A DNA stretch of 62,436 nucleotides from Microbacterium sp. 18062 (GTDB lineage Bacteria > Actinomycetota > Actinomycetes > Actinomycetales > Microbacteriaceae): contig NZ_CACSKB010000023.1 of assembly GCF_902706225.1 (NCBI RefSeq), forward strand, positions 1-62,436, read 5' to 3'. The notes below the pieces were generated by a model. It searched no databases. It had not been told where the DNA came from and saw only the letters and a program-made list of their open reading frames with translations. Positions 1 to 8,571 of this stretch are shown here, piece by piece; the stretch's first letter is position 1, and every line of letters begins with the position of its first letter. The translations under genes and the position numbers were made by a program.

Positions 1-513
1 CCCTCTCCCCCCGCCGTCGGCGGGGGGCTGACGGCGCCCGAGCCCACACCGACGGCCACGGCGGCTGCGGCGGGTCCCGACGCGATCGAAGGGTTCGCCG
101 TCGGAGAACCGTGGGATCAGGTGACCCTCGGCATCCCCGGCTTCCAAGTCGTCGAAGGGTGCGAGTGGTGGGGGTCGACCCCCGACGGCGGCTACGACCT
201 CGCGGTCATGCGCGAGCAGGGCACCGACGAGACGGCTCCGACCGTCCTCGTCGGCGTCTCGACGGCGCCGGGGGACGCCCAGCCGATCGGACCGGAGACC
301 GCGGCCGGCATCCGCCTGGGTTCGACGCTCACGGAGGCGCAGTCGGCGTATCCGGATGCCGAGACCATCGCCGCGCCCGGGGATCTTCGTCACCTCCGTG
401 TCGAGAGCGGTGAGGTCGGATCGCTCTTCCTCACCTATGACGAAGGCTCGGACGTGATCCGGCAGATCACCGCCACCACGCTGGAGCAGCCGCCGTACGA
501 GCCCTGCGCCTGA
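1..513 (+). CDS. Secreted or envelope protein, 3' end only (gene starts left of window)
   Basis: The reading frame is open from base 1 to the TGA at 511-513, so this is the C-terminal ~170 residues of a longer protein. The visible part begins with a Pro/Thr/Ala-rich stretch (around TAPEPTPTATAAAA), typical of a linker after a lipobox or membrane anchor, and continues as a compact acidic domain with two cysteines (in GCEWW and at the EPCA C-terminus) that could form a disulfide. I do not recognise the family. The GTG at 121 could serve as a start, but the in-frame upstream sequence is protein-like and low-complexity, so a continuing gene is more likely. Confidence 0.6.
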   Translation, partial: PSPPAVGGGLTAPEPTPTATAAAAGPDAIEGFAVGEPWDQVTLGIPGFQVVEGCEWWGSTPDGGYDLAVMREQGTDETAPTVLVGVSTAPGDAQPIGPETAAGIRLGSTLTEAQSAYPDAETIAAPGDLRHLRVESGEVGSLFLTYDEGSDVIRQITATTLEQPPYEPCA

Positions 514-559
514 TTCCCCTCTCCCGCGATGGCGCCAGTTTCCCGGGATGGCGGCACTA

Positions 560-599
560 TCCTGCGGTGGCGTCAGACAATGCCGCCGCCTTCGCAGGA
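560..599 (+). other. Stem-loop between the left partial gene and lysC
   Basis: TCCTGCG at 560-566 pairs with CGCAGGA at 593-599, with additional G/C pairing just inside. No T-run follows. It could be a weak terminator of the upstream gene or a leader structure. A looser inverted repeat (CGATGGCGCC near 527 and GGCGCCATCG at 604-613) flanks it. Confidence 0.35.
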
Positions 600-669
600 A
601 TGAGGCGCCATCGGCGCGGGAGTGGCTCGGGAGAGGCGACACATGACCGATGTGGAATGACCGCTTGCC

Positions 670-675
670 TAAGAT
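670..675 (+). promoter_or_regulatory. Possible -10 box of lysC
   Basis: TAAGAT at 670-675 fits the actinobacterial TANNNT -10 consensus and would start a transcript about 65 bases before the lysC GTG. No convincing -35 hexamer is seen. Confidence 0.35.
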
Positions 676-748
676 GGTGCGTTGGGCGCAGCATCCGAGC
701 GTTCCGAATCTCATCGCGCCGCGCAGGCGCATCCCCGGGAGTCCCACA

Positions 749-2035
749 GTGGCGTTGATCGTGCAGAAGTACGGCGGATCGTCGGTCGCCGACGCCGAGA
801 GCATCAAGCGCGTCGCCAAGCGCATCGTCGACACCCGGCGTGCCGGGCACGACGTCGTCGTCGCCGTCAGCGCGATGGGCGACACGACCGACGAACTCCT
901 CGACCTCGCCGGTCAGGTCGCGCCGATTCCCGCACCGCGCGAGCTCGACATGCTGCTGTCGTCGGGGGAGCGCATCTCGATGGCGCTGCTCGCGATGGCG
1001 ATCCACTCCATGGGCTTCGAGGCGCGCTCGTTCACCGGCAGCCAGGCCGGGATGATCACGGATGCGACGCACGGCGCCGCCCGCATCGTCGACGTCACCC
1101 CGGTGCGGCTCCGCGAGGCGCTCGACGAGGGCGCGATCGTCATCGTCGCCGGGTTCCAAGGCTTCAACCGCGACACCCGCGACATCACGACGCTCGGACG
1201 CGGCGGCTCCGACACGACGGCGGTGGCGCTCGCCGCAGCGCTCGCCGCCGACGTCTGCGAGATCTACAGCGACGTCGACGGCATCTTCACCGCCGATCCC
1301 CGCGTCGTGCCCAAGGCACGCAAGCTCAGCGTCGTCTCGACGGAGGAGATGCTCGAGCTCGCCGCGAACGGCGCGAAGGTTCTCTACATCCGCGCCGTCG
1401 AGTACGCACGGCGTCACGGCGTCATGATTCACGCGCGCTCGACCTTCAGCTCGAGCGAGGGCACCTACGTGCTCGACCACGACAAGCGTTCCGCGCAGAC
1501 CCCCGAGGGAGACCCCATGGAAGAGCCGATCGTCGCCGGCGTCGCCACCGACCTCAGCCAGGCCAAGATCACCGTGATCGGCGTTCCGGACGTGCCCGGC
1601 AAGGCCGCCGAGATCTTCAAGATCGTCGCACGGTCCGGCGCGAACGTCGACATGATCGTGCAGAACGTGTCCGCGGCGACGACCGGCCGCACCGACATCT
1701 CGTTCACGCTGCCGAAATCGGATTCGGCGACCGCTCTCAAGGCCCTCGCCGGCGAGCAGGGCGAGGTGGGCTTCGCGAGCCTCGTGCACGACGACCAGAT
1801 CGGCAAGCTGTCGGTCGTGGGCGCGGGGATGCGCACGCACTCGGGCGTCTCGGCGACGCTCTTCGAGGCGCTGAGCACCGCCGGCATCAACATCGAGATG
1901 ATCTCGACGTCGGAGATCCGCATCTCGGTCGTGCTGCGCGCGGACGACATCGCCGAGGCCGCGCGCATCGTGCACACCGCCTACGGCCTCGACGGCGACG
2001 CGGACGCCGTCGTGCACGCCGGCACCGGGCGCTGA
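749..2035 (+). CDS. lysC: Aspartate kinase, alpha subunit frame with internal beta start
   Basis: Aspartokinase phosphorylates L-aspartate with ATP, the first step to lysine, threonine, methionine and diaminopimelate. The 428-residue product matches the usual actinobacterial length (~421). It begins [12 protein letters not shown], with the KYGGSS nucleotide-binding motif, has the kinase core (GRGGSDTTA), and carries two C-terminal ACT domains after about residue 265, the usual site of feedback control. The GTG at 749 was chosen because it starts exactly at the conserved N-terminus and has GGGAG just upstream; longer in-frame starts add an unconserved 33-residue leader. Unlike in Corynebacterium, asd does not follow directly: an opposed carbonic anhydrase gene lies between. 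Confidence 0.93.
   Translation: MALIVQKYGGSSVADAESIKRVAKRIVDTRRAGHDVVVAVSAMGDTTDELLDLAGQVAPIPAPRELDMLLSSGERISMALLAMAIHSMGFEARSFTGSQAGMITDATHGAARIVDVTPVRLREALDEGAIVIVAGFQGFNRDTRDITTLGRGGSDTTAVALAAALAADVCEIYSDVDGIFTADPRVVPKARKLSVVSTEEMLELAANGAKVLYIRAVEYARRHGVMIHARSTFSSSEGTYVLDHDKRSAQTPEGDPMEEPIVAGVATDLSQAKITVIGVPDVPGKAAEIFKIVARSGANVDMIVQNVSAATTGRTDISFTLPKSDSATALKALAGEQGEVGFASLVHDDQIGKLSVVGAGMRTHSGVSATLFEALSTAGINIEMISTSEIRISVVLRADDIAEAARIVHTAYGLDGDADAVVHAGTGR
1505..1519 (+). promoter_or_regulatory. Internal ribosome binding site and ATG for the aspartokinase beta subunit
   Basis: GAGGGAGA at 1505-1512 lies four bases before an in-frame ATG at 1517. The resulting 172-residue protein ([12 protein letters not shown]...) is the ACT-domain regulatory half. 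In-frame overlapping alpha and beta subunits are established for Corynebacterium and Bacillus LysC; the near-perfect Shine-Dalgarno sequence inside the gene supports the same arrangement here. Confidence 0.75.
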
Positions 2036-2097
2036 GCTCCGCACACAGGCCGCCCGCGCGCCCCGCGCGGCGAGAGCGACGAGCAGGCGCGCGGCTC

Positions 2098-3939
<1,842 letters not shown>

Positions 3940-3975
3940 CCACCCCTCTTTCTCCGCCGTCTCTCTCGCCCCCTT

Positions 3976-4058
3976 CCGCGAACCCACATGTTCGCGCCGA
4001 ACCCACAGGCTCTGGTTGCCTTAGACGTGTGGGTTCGGCGCGAACGTGTGGGCTCGGC
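3976..4058. repeat. Long intergenic inverted repeat between asd and mqo
   Basis: A perfect 17-bp arm at 3991-4007 (TTCGCGCCGAACCCACA) pairs with 4028-4044 around a 20-base loop. The helix continues imperfectly outward (3976-3990 with 4045-4058) because the phrase GAACCCACA is itself repeated. There is no T-run, so it is not a classical terminator, though it may stabilise or attenuate the asd transcript. Similar large hairpins occur elsewhere in this window (5627-5675, 27389-27444). Confidence 0.85.
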
Positions 4059-4098
4059 GAAGAAGACAGGGGATGAAGGATGGGGGATGGGAGAGAAC

Positions 4099-4104
4099 TA
4101 GACT
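4099..4104 (+). promoter_or_regulatory. -10 box of mqo, leaderless arrangement
   Basis: TAGACT ends six bases before the mqo GTG start at 4111, which puts transcription initiation at or near the start codon. No Shine-Dalgarno sequence is present. Confidence 0.65.
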
Positions 4105-4110
4105 TGCCGG

Positions 4111-5568
4111 GTGACAGGAACCGTCGACGTCCTCCTGATCGGTGGTGGCATCATGAGCGCCACCCTCGGGACTTTTCTGCAGCAGCTCCAGCCCGACTGG
4201 AAGATCGCCGTCTTCGAGCGCCTCGGCGAGGTCGCCGAGGAGAGCTCGAACGCGTGGAACAACGCCGGCACGGGGCATGCCGCCCTGTGCGAGCTGAACT
4301 ACATGCCCGCCGGCCCCGACGGCTCGGTCGACCCGGCCAAGGCGATCGCGATCAACGAGCAGTTCCAGCAGAGCCGGCAGTTCTGGACGACCCTCGTCGA
4401 GCGCGGCGTGCTGGACGAGCCGAAGACCTTCATCAACGCGACCCCGCACATGACCTTCGTGCGTGGTGAGAAGGATGTCGCCTACCTGAAGAAGCGTTAC
4501 GAGGCGCTGCGCACCCAGCCCCTGTTCGAGGGCATCGAGTACAGCGAGGACTCCCGCGTCATCAACCAGTGGGCGCCGCTGCTCATGCAGAAGCGCCGCA
4601 AGGGCGAGCCGTTCGCGGCGACCCGTGTGCCCAGCGGGACCGACGTCGACTTCGGCGCGCTCACCCGTCAGCTGATCGACAAGCTGAAGGAGAACGGGGC
4701 GGATGTCGTCACGGGCCGCGAGGTGAAGAACCTGAGGCGGCAGAAGGACGGCACCTGGCAGGTGTCGTACCGCGACGCGATCGGCCGTACCCCGGGGCGC
4801 GTGAACGCCCGGTTCGTCTTCATCGGCGCCGGCGGATGGGCGATCAAGCTGCTGCAGCGCTCCGGCATCCCCGAGATCAAGGGCTACGGCGTCTTCCCGA
4901 TCGGCGGGCAGTGGCTGAAGACGAGCGACCCCGCGATCGTCGCCCAACACAAGGCGAAGGTGTACTCGCAGGCTTCCGTCGGCGCGCCACCGATGTCGGT
5001 GCCGCACCTTGACACCCGTGTGGTCGACGGCGAGAGCTCGCTGCTGTTCGGACCGTTCGCGACCTTCAGCCCGAAGTTCCTGAAGACCGGTCGCTGGACC
5101 GATATCGTCTCGCAGGTGCGGTTCTCGAACATCGGCAGCATGCTGAAGGTCGGCGCGACGAACCTCGACCTCGTGAAGTACCTCGTCAGCGAGCTGGTGA
5201 AGACACACGCCAAGAAGGTCGAGAGCCTTCAGGCCTTCATGCCCACCGCGAACGGCGACGACTGGGAACTGCTCGACGCGGGGCAGCGCGCGCAGGTGAT
5301 GAAGGGCGGCAAGCTGCAGTTCGGCACCGAGGTCGTCTCCGGCGCCGACGGCACGATCGCGGGCCTGCTCGGCGCGTCTCCGGGCGCGTCGACCGCCGTG
5401 TCGATCATGCTGGGCGTGCTGAAGAGCTGCTTCCCCGATCGGATCGCCGGATGGGAGCCGGCTCTGACCGAGCTGATCCCGAGCTACGGCACGACGTTGA
5501 ACCCGGATGCGGCGACCGCCGAGGAATCCACGCGCCGCACCGCTGCGGCCCTCGGCATCAACGCCTGA
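4111..5568 (+). CDS. mqo: Malate:quinone oxidoreductase
   Basis: Membrane-associated FAD enzyme that oxidises malate to oxaloacetate and passes electrons to the quinone pool, bypassing NAD-dependent malate dehydrogenase in the TCA cycle. The 485-residue protein opens with the dinucleotide-binding motif VLLIGGGIMSATLG and has family segments ESSNAWNNAGTGHAALCELNY and, near the C-terminus, LLGASPGASTAVSIML. Length agrees with the family (~490-500). The GTG start at 4111 lies six bases downstream of TAGACT, so the mRNA is probably leaderless. Confidence 0.95.
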   Translation: MTGTVDVLLIGGGIMSATLGTFLQQLQPDWKIAVFERLGEVAEESSNAWNNAGTGHAALCELNYMPAGPDGSVDPAKAIAINEQFQQSRQFWTTLVERGVLDEPKTFINATPHMTFVRGEKDVAYLKKRYEALRTQPLFEGIEYSEDSRVINQWAPLLMQKRRKGEPFAATRVPSGTDVDFGALTRQLIDKLKENGADVVTGREVKNLRRQKDGTWQVSYRDAIGRTPGRVNARFVFIGAGGWAIKLLQRSGIPEIKGYGVFPIGGQWLKTSDPAIVAQHKAKVYSQASVGAPPMSVPHLDTRVVDGESSLLFGPFATFSPKFLKTGRWTDIVSQVRFSNIGSMLKVGATNLDLVKYLVSELVKTHAKKVESLQAFMPTANGDDWELLDAGQRAQVMKGGKLQFGTEVVSGADGTIAGLLGASPGASTAVSIMLGVLKSCFPDRIAGWEPALTELIPSYGTTLNPDAATAEESTRRTAAALGINA

Positions 5569-5576
5569 TGCAATAG

Positions 5577-5604
5577 TCCTCGCGCTTCGGCCCCTGAGCG
5601 AGGA
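5577..5604. repeat. Hairpin carrying copy A of a dispersed intergenic repeat
   Basis: TCCTCGC at 5577-5583 pairs with GCGAGGA at 5598-5604, just after the mqo stop. The right arm lies in CCTGAGCGAGGAGCG (5593-5607), a 14-15 base word found again at 27273-27287 (inverted) and 30962-30975. Confidence 0.6.
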
Positions 5605-5626
5605 GCGCGCATCTCGAGCGGGGGAG

Positions 5627-5675
5627 TCGGCCGGGACAAGGGCTTTCGCCGCGCAAAGATCCTCGTCCCGGCCGA
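5627..5675. repeat. Intergenic inverted repeat upstream of thymidine kinase
   Basis: TCGGCCGGGAC at 5627-5637 and GTCCCGGCCGA at 5665-5675 form a perfect 11-bp stem around a 27-base loop. It lies in the 208-base gap between mqo and tdk; its role is unknown. Confidence 0.7.
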
Positions 5676-5764
5676 ACACCCTCATCTCGGACGGGCGGCG
5701 CTCGGACGAGGGATGCGGCGGCGGCCGATCGTCCCGAACGCGCGGACCGGGATGGCGCGACCCG

Positions 5765-5770
5765 TAGAAT
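5765..5770 (+). promoter_or_regulatory. -10 box of tdk, leaderless arrangement
   Basis: TAGAAT ends six bases before the GTG at 5777; no ribosome binding site is present between them. Confidence 0.65.
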
Positions 5771-5776
5771 CTGCGA

Positions 5777-6421
5777 GTGGCCAAGCTGTACTTCCGTTAT
5801 GGAGCGATGAACTCCGGCAAGTCGACGGCGCTGCTGCAGGCCGCCTACAACTACGAGGAGCGTGGCCAGCATGTGCTGCTGGCGAAGCCCGAGATCGACA
5901 CGAAGGATGCCGATCGCATCTCGAGCCGGTTGGGTGTGACGCGCGAGGTCGACTTTCTGATCGGTCCGGATGCGGACGTGCGGACGCTGTTCGCGGAGCA
6001 CCGGGATCGAGCGCGGGCGGCTGCATCCGAAGCCCTGCTGCCGGAGGCGGACGACCCGGCGGACGTGGCGTGCCTGCTGATCGACGAGGCGCAGTTCCTC
6101 ACCCGGGAGCAGGTCGACGATCTCCTCCGGATCGTGGTGCTCGACGGCGTGCCGGTGCTCGCCTATGGCATCCGCACCGACTTCCAGACCGGCGCCTTTC
6201 CGGGATCCCGGCGGCTCATGGAGCTCGCGCACAGCCTCGAGGAGCTGAAGACGATCTGCCGGTGCGGTCGGAAGGCGCTGTTCAACGCCCGGCTCGTCGG
6301 CGGACGTTTCGTGTTCGACGGAGACCAGGTCGCGATCGACGAGCTGACCGCCGCACGGGTGACCTACGAGTCGATGTGCGCCGAGTGCTATCTGACGGAG
6401 TCCGGCGGGCGGCTGGGCTGA
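5777..6421 (+). CDS. tdk: Thymidine kinase (type II)
   Basis: Salvages thymidine to dTMP using ATP. The 214-residue protein has the P-loop GAMNSGKST at residues 9-17, the Walker B-like LLIDEAQFL, the lasso/substrate region around TYESMCAEC, and two cysteine pairs (CRC around residue 165 and CAEC near the C-terminus) that form the structural zinc site of type II TKs. The GTG start is supported by TAGAAT six bases upstream. The gene is monocistronic: an opposed DUF1295 gene follows 32 bases later. Confidence 0.93.
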   Translation: MAKLYFRYGAMNSGKSTALLQAAYNYEERGQHVLLAKPEIDTKDADRISSRLGVTREVDFLIGPDADVRTLFAEHRDRARAAASEALLPEADDPADVACLLIDEAQFLTREQVDDLLRIVVLDGVPVLAYGIRTDFQTGAFPGSRRLMELAHSLEELKTICRCGRKALFNARLVGGRFVFDGDQVAIDELTAARVTYESMCAECYLTESGGRLG

Positions 6422-6453
6422 CTCCGGTCGCCTGGGACCGGAGCGGGGCGGGT

Positions 6454-7299
6454 TCAGGCGTGGGCGCGCGCCGGAGCGGGATGGCGCGGTGGCAGCGGCA
6501 CCAGCATCGACGTCGTACGGCGGTACTCCGCATAGGCCGGATACTTGCCCGCCGTGATCGACTCGGTGAAGATCGTCGATCCGATGAACAGCACCGTGAG
6601 GAGCGCCGCGCCCACGATGGTCGGGTTGAGGGCCCCGCCCCAGAACCCCAGCCCCGAGGCCACAGCGGCGCTCGCGCCGAGCAGGTAGAACGCCCACCAC
6701 TGGGCCTGCTCGAAGAAGAAGTTCGGATGCCGGCTGTAGCGGAAGAGACCCGTCGTCGCGAAGCCGGGCTCGAGGTGTCCGCCGGCCCGTCTCTTCGCAC
6801 GGTGGAACGCCCACTGCTGCTGGTCGGCGATGAACTCCCCGAGAAGGAAGGCGACGAACAGCGCGGCGAAGACGACATCCCACGCGCCGAGCGGTGCAGG
6901 GTGCTGAAGCGCCGTGAGGGCCGGAAGGGTGATGAGCGCGAGCAGCGCGTTCTGGTAGAGCACGATGAAGAACAGGTTGAACAGCTGGAACTGCCACGGC
7001 CGCATCCGCCCGCGCAGGATCGCCCAGCGGTAGTCCTCCATGCCGGTGTACCCGCCCTTGCGGGCGAAGTTGAAGGTGAGCCGTGCGCCCCAGGCGGTCA
7101 CGAGCACGGCCATGAGCACGAGTCGAGCGGCCTCCTCACCCGACGCGATGGCGGAGGCGGCGAAGATCCACGCGTACGCGATCGGCACGATCGACCAGAT
7201 GCGGTCGACCCACGACGTGTCTTTCGTGACGAGCGAGAGCAGCCAGCATCCTGCGCTGGTGATGGCGGCGACGATCAGCACGACCCCGAGTGCGTCCAT
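6454..7299 (-). CDS. DUF1295 integral membrane protein (steroid 5-alpha-reductase-like fold)
   Basis: A 281-residue polytopic membrane protein of the DUF1295 family, related in fold to 3-oxo-5-alpha-steroid 4-dehydrogenases and isoprenylcysteine methyltransferases. Seen: about six to seven hydrophobic segments and the conserved C-terminal block GLFRYSRHPNFFFEQAQWW, which in relatives contributes to NADPH or cofactor binding. The substrate is unknown. I chose the ATG at 7299 rather than the GTG at 7305 because TAGCCT (7306-7311 on this strand) ends exactly six bases before the ATG, matching the leaderless spacing of other genes here. Confidence 0.8.
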   Translation of the reverse strand: MDALGVVLIVAAITSAGCWLLSLVTKDTSWVDRIWSIVPIAYAWIFAASAIASGEEAARLVLMAVLVTAWGARLTFNFARKGGYTGMEDYRWAILRGRMRPWQFQLFNLFFIVLYQNALLALITLPALTALQHPAPLGAWDVVFAALFVAFLLGEFIADQQQWAFHRAKRRAGGHLEPGFATTGLFRYSRHPNFFFEQAQWWAFYLLGASAAVASGLGFWGGALNPTIVGAALLTVLFIGSTIFTESITAGKYPAYAEYRRTTSMLVPLPPRHPAPARAHA

Positions 7300-7305
7300 G
7301 TCCAC

Positions 7306-7311
7306 AGGCTA
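7306..7311 (-). promoter_or_regulatory. -10 box of the DUF1295 gene, leaderless arrangement
   Basis: On the minus strand TAGCCT is followed by GTGGAC and then ATG at 7299; the six-base gap decides the start in favour of the ATG over the in-frame GTG at 7305. Confidence 0.6.
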
Positions 7312-7385
7312 GCCCTGGACGTCCCGCCGTGGACAGCTCGTGATGCTCCGGGATGCGCGACGGGGCCGGGGTGCGCTGTGAGCTG

Positions 7386-8153
7386 TCAGCGGGTGGGGAG
7401 GAGGGGGAGGAGCGCTTCGAGGTACTCGGCGGTGTCTTCCCAGCCCTCGACCGCGTGGCAGTCGACGCCCATGGCGAGCACGGGGTAGTCGTTGCCGTCG
7501 GGGTCGAGTCGGTCGCCGACGAACAGCATGTCGTCGAGGTCGATGCCCGTCTGCTCGGACAGCTGTTGCATCCCGTAGGCCTTGTCGATGCCGCGGTGGG
7601 TGATGTCGACCGAGGTCGATCCACCCGAGCGGACCTCGAGATCGGGGATGCGGGCGGCCACCGCCTCGCGCAGGGAGTTCTTCTTCGAGCCGGTCGGGTC
7701 CCAGGCGGTCTTCGCGTCGAGCGGTGCGCGCTGTCCGAGGGCGGAGAAGGTGATCTGGGAGCCGCGGTCCTCGAGGATGTCGCCCCAGGTGTTCTCTTCC
7801 CAGAGGCCCAGGCGGCGGGCTTCGCCCTCGACCGCCGCGAGTGCGCGTGTCTTCTCGTCGTCGGTGAGCGCGTGGGCGTAGATCGTCTCGATCCCGCCTT
7901 CGCCGATGCGGTAGTACTGGGTGCCGCAGGTCGGCAGCAGGTGCAGGTGCGACAGCACGGCGGGGGAGGCTTCGGGGAGGCGTTCGACGACCTGCGCGCG
8001 GAACTGTGCGAGTTGGCCGCCGGAGATGATCGCCACCTCGACGCGCTCGGCGAGGTCGAGCAGAAGGCGGGCGATCCGCGGGTCGACGGCGCTCTTGGAG
8101 GGCGCGAGCGTGTCGTCCAGGTCGAACGCGATCAGCTTCGGGGACTCGGGCAT
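7386..8153 (-). CDS. HAD-superfamily phosphatase, phosphomannomutase-like class IIB
   Basis: A 255-residue HAD hydrolase. Motif I is DLDDTLAPS (nucleophile Asp near residue 10), motif II is IISGG, the motif III lysine lies in the middle third, and motif IV is GDRLDPDGND. The IIB cap and the GSKKNSL/GGSTSVDIT segments resemble the eukaryotic-type phosphomannomutase branch (Cof-like phosphatases). Its substrate is probably a sugar phosphate but cannot be fixed from sequence. GGGAG lies about nine bases before the ATG. The gene is monocistronic and followed on its strand by the DUF1295 neighbour's upstream region. Confidence 0.85.
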   Translation of the reverse strand: MPESPKLIAFDLDDTLAPSKSAVDPRIARLLLDLAERVEVAIISGGQLAQFRAQVVERLPEASPAVLSHLHLLPTCGTQYYRIGEGGIETIYAHALTDDEKTRALAAVEGEARRLGLWEENTWGDILEDRGSQITFSALGQRAPLDAKTAWDPTGSKKNSLREAVAARIPDLEVRSGGSTSVDITHRGIDKAYGMQQLSEQTGIDLDDMLFVGDRLDPDGNDYPVLAMGVDCHAVEGWEDTAEYLEALLPLLPTR

Positions 8154-8340
8154 GGGCGGGGCTCCCGGGGTAGGTCCGGCGGGGCCGGTTCAGGTCCGAT
8201 GATGGTCAGGTCCGATGAGGCGAACGGCTCCGGCGTGGGGCACCCGGACGCATCGACTGATTCTATCCGGACCCGCCGCGGGGTCCTGATCGGGATGCGC
8301 CCTGCGCGGAGCTCGCGGGAACGAGCCCGCGGGAATGAGA

Positions 8341-8369
8341 AAGAGGCCCGCTTCTGCGGCGGACCTCTT
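8341..8369 (-). terminator. Terminator downstream of tRNA-Pro
   Basis: AAGAGG-CCGC (8341-8351) pairs with GCGG-CCTCTT (8359-8369) with one mismatch and a 7-base loop, directly 3' of the tRNA on the minus strand and followed there by a short pyrimidine run. Confidence 0.6.
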
Positions 8370-8379
8370 CTCGTTCCGG

Positions 8380-8453
<74 letters not shown>

Positions 8454-8571
8454 TGGCAACCCTCCGAGTCTACCCCAGGAGCGGCCCGTGCTCCGAATCG
8501 AGGAGCCCCGTCCCGGGACTCCGGAGACGGTACTTCGGAGAGCGGGCCAGCCCGGACGCGACATCGGCCGG

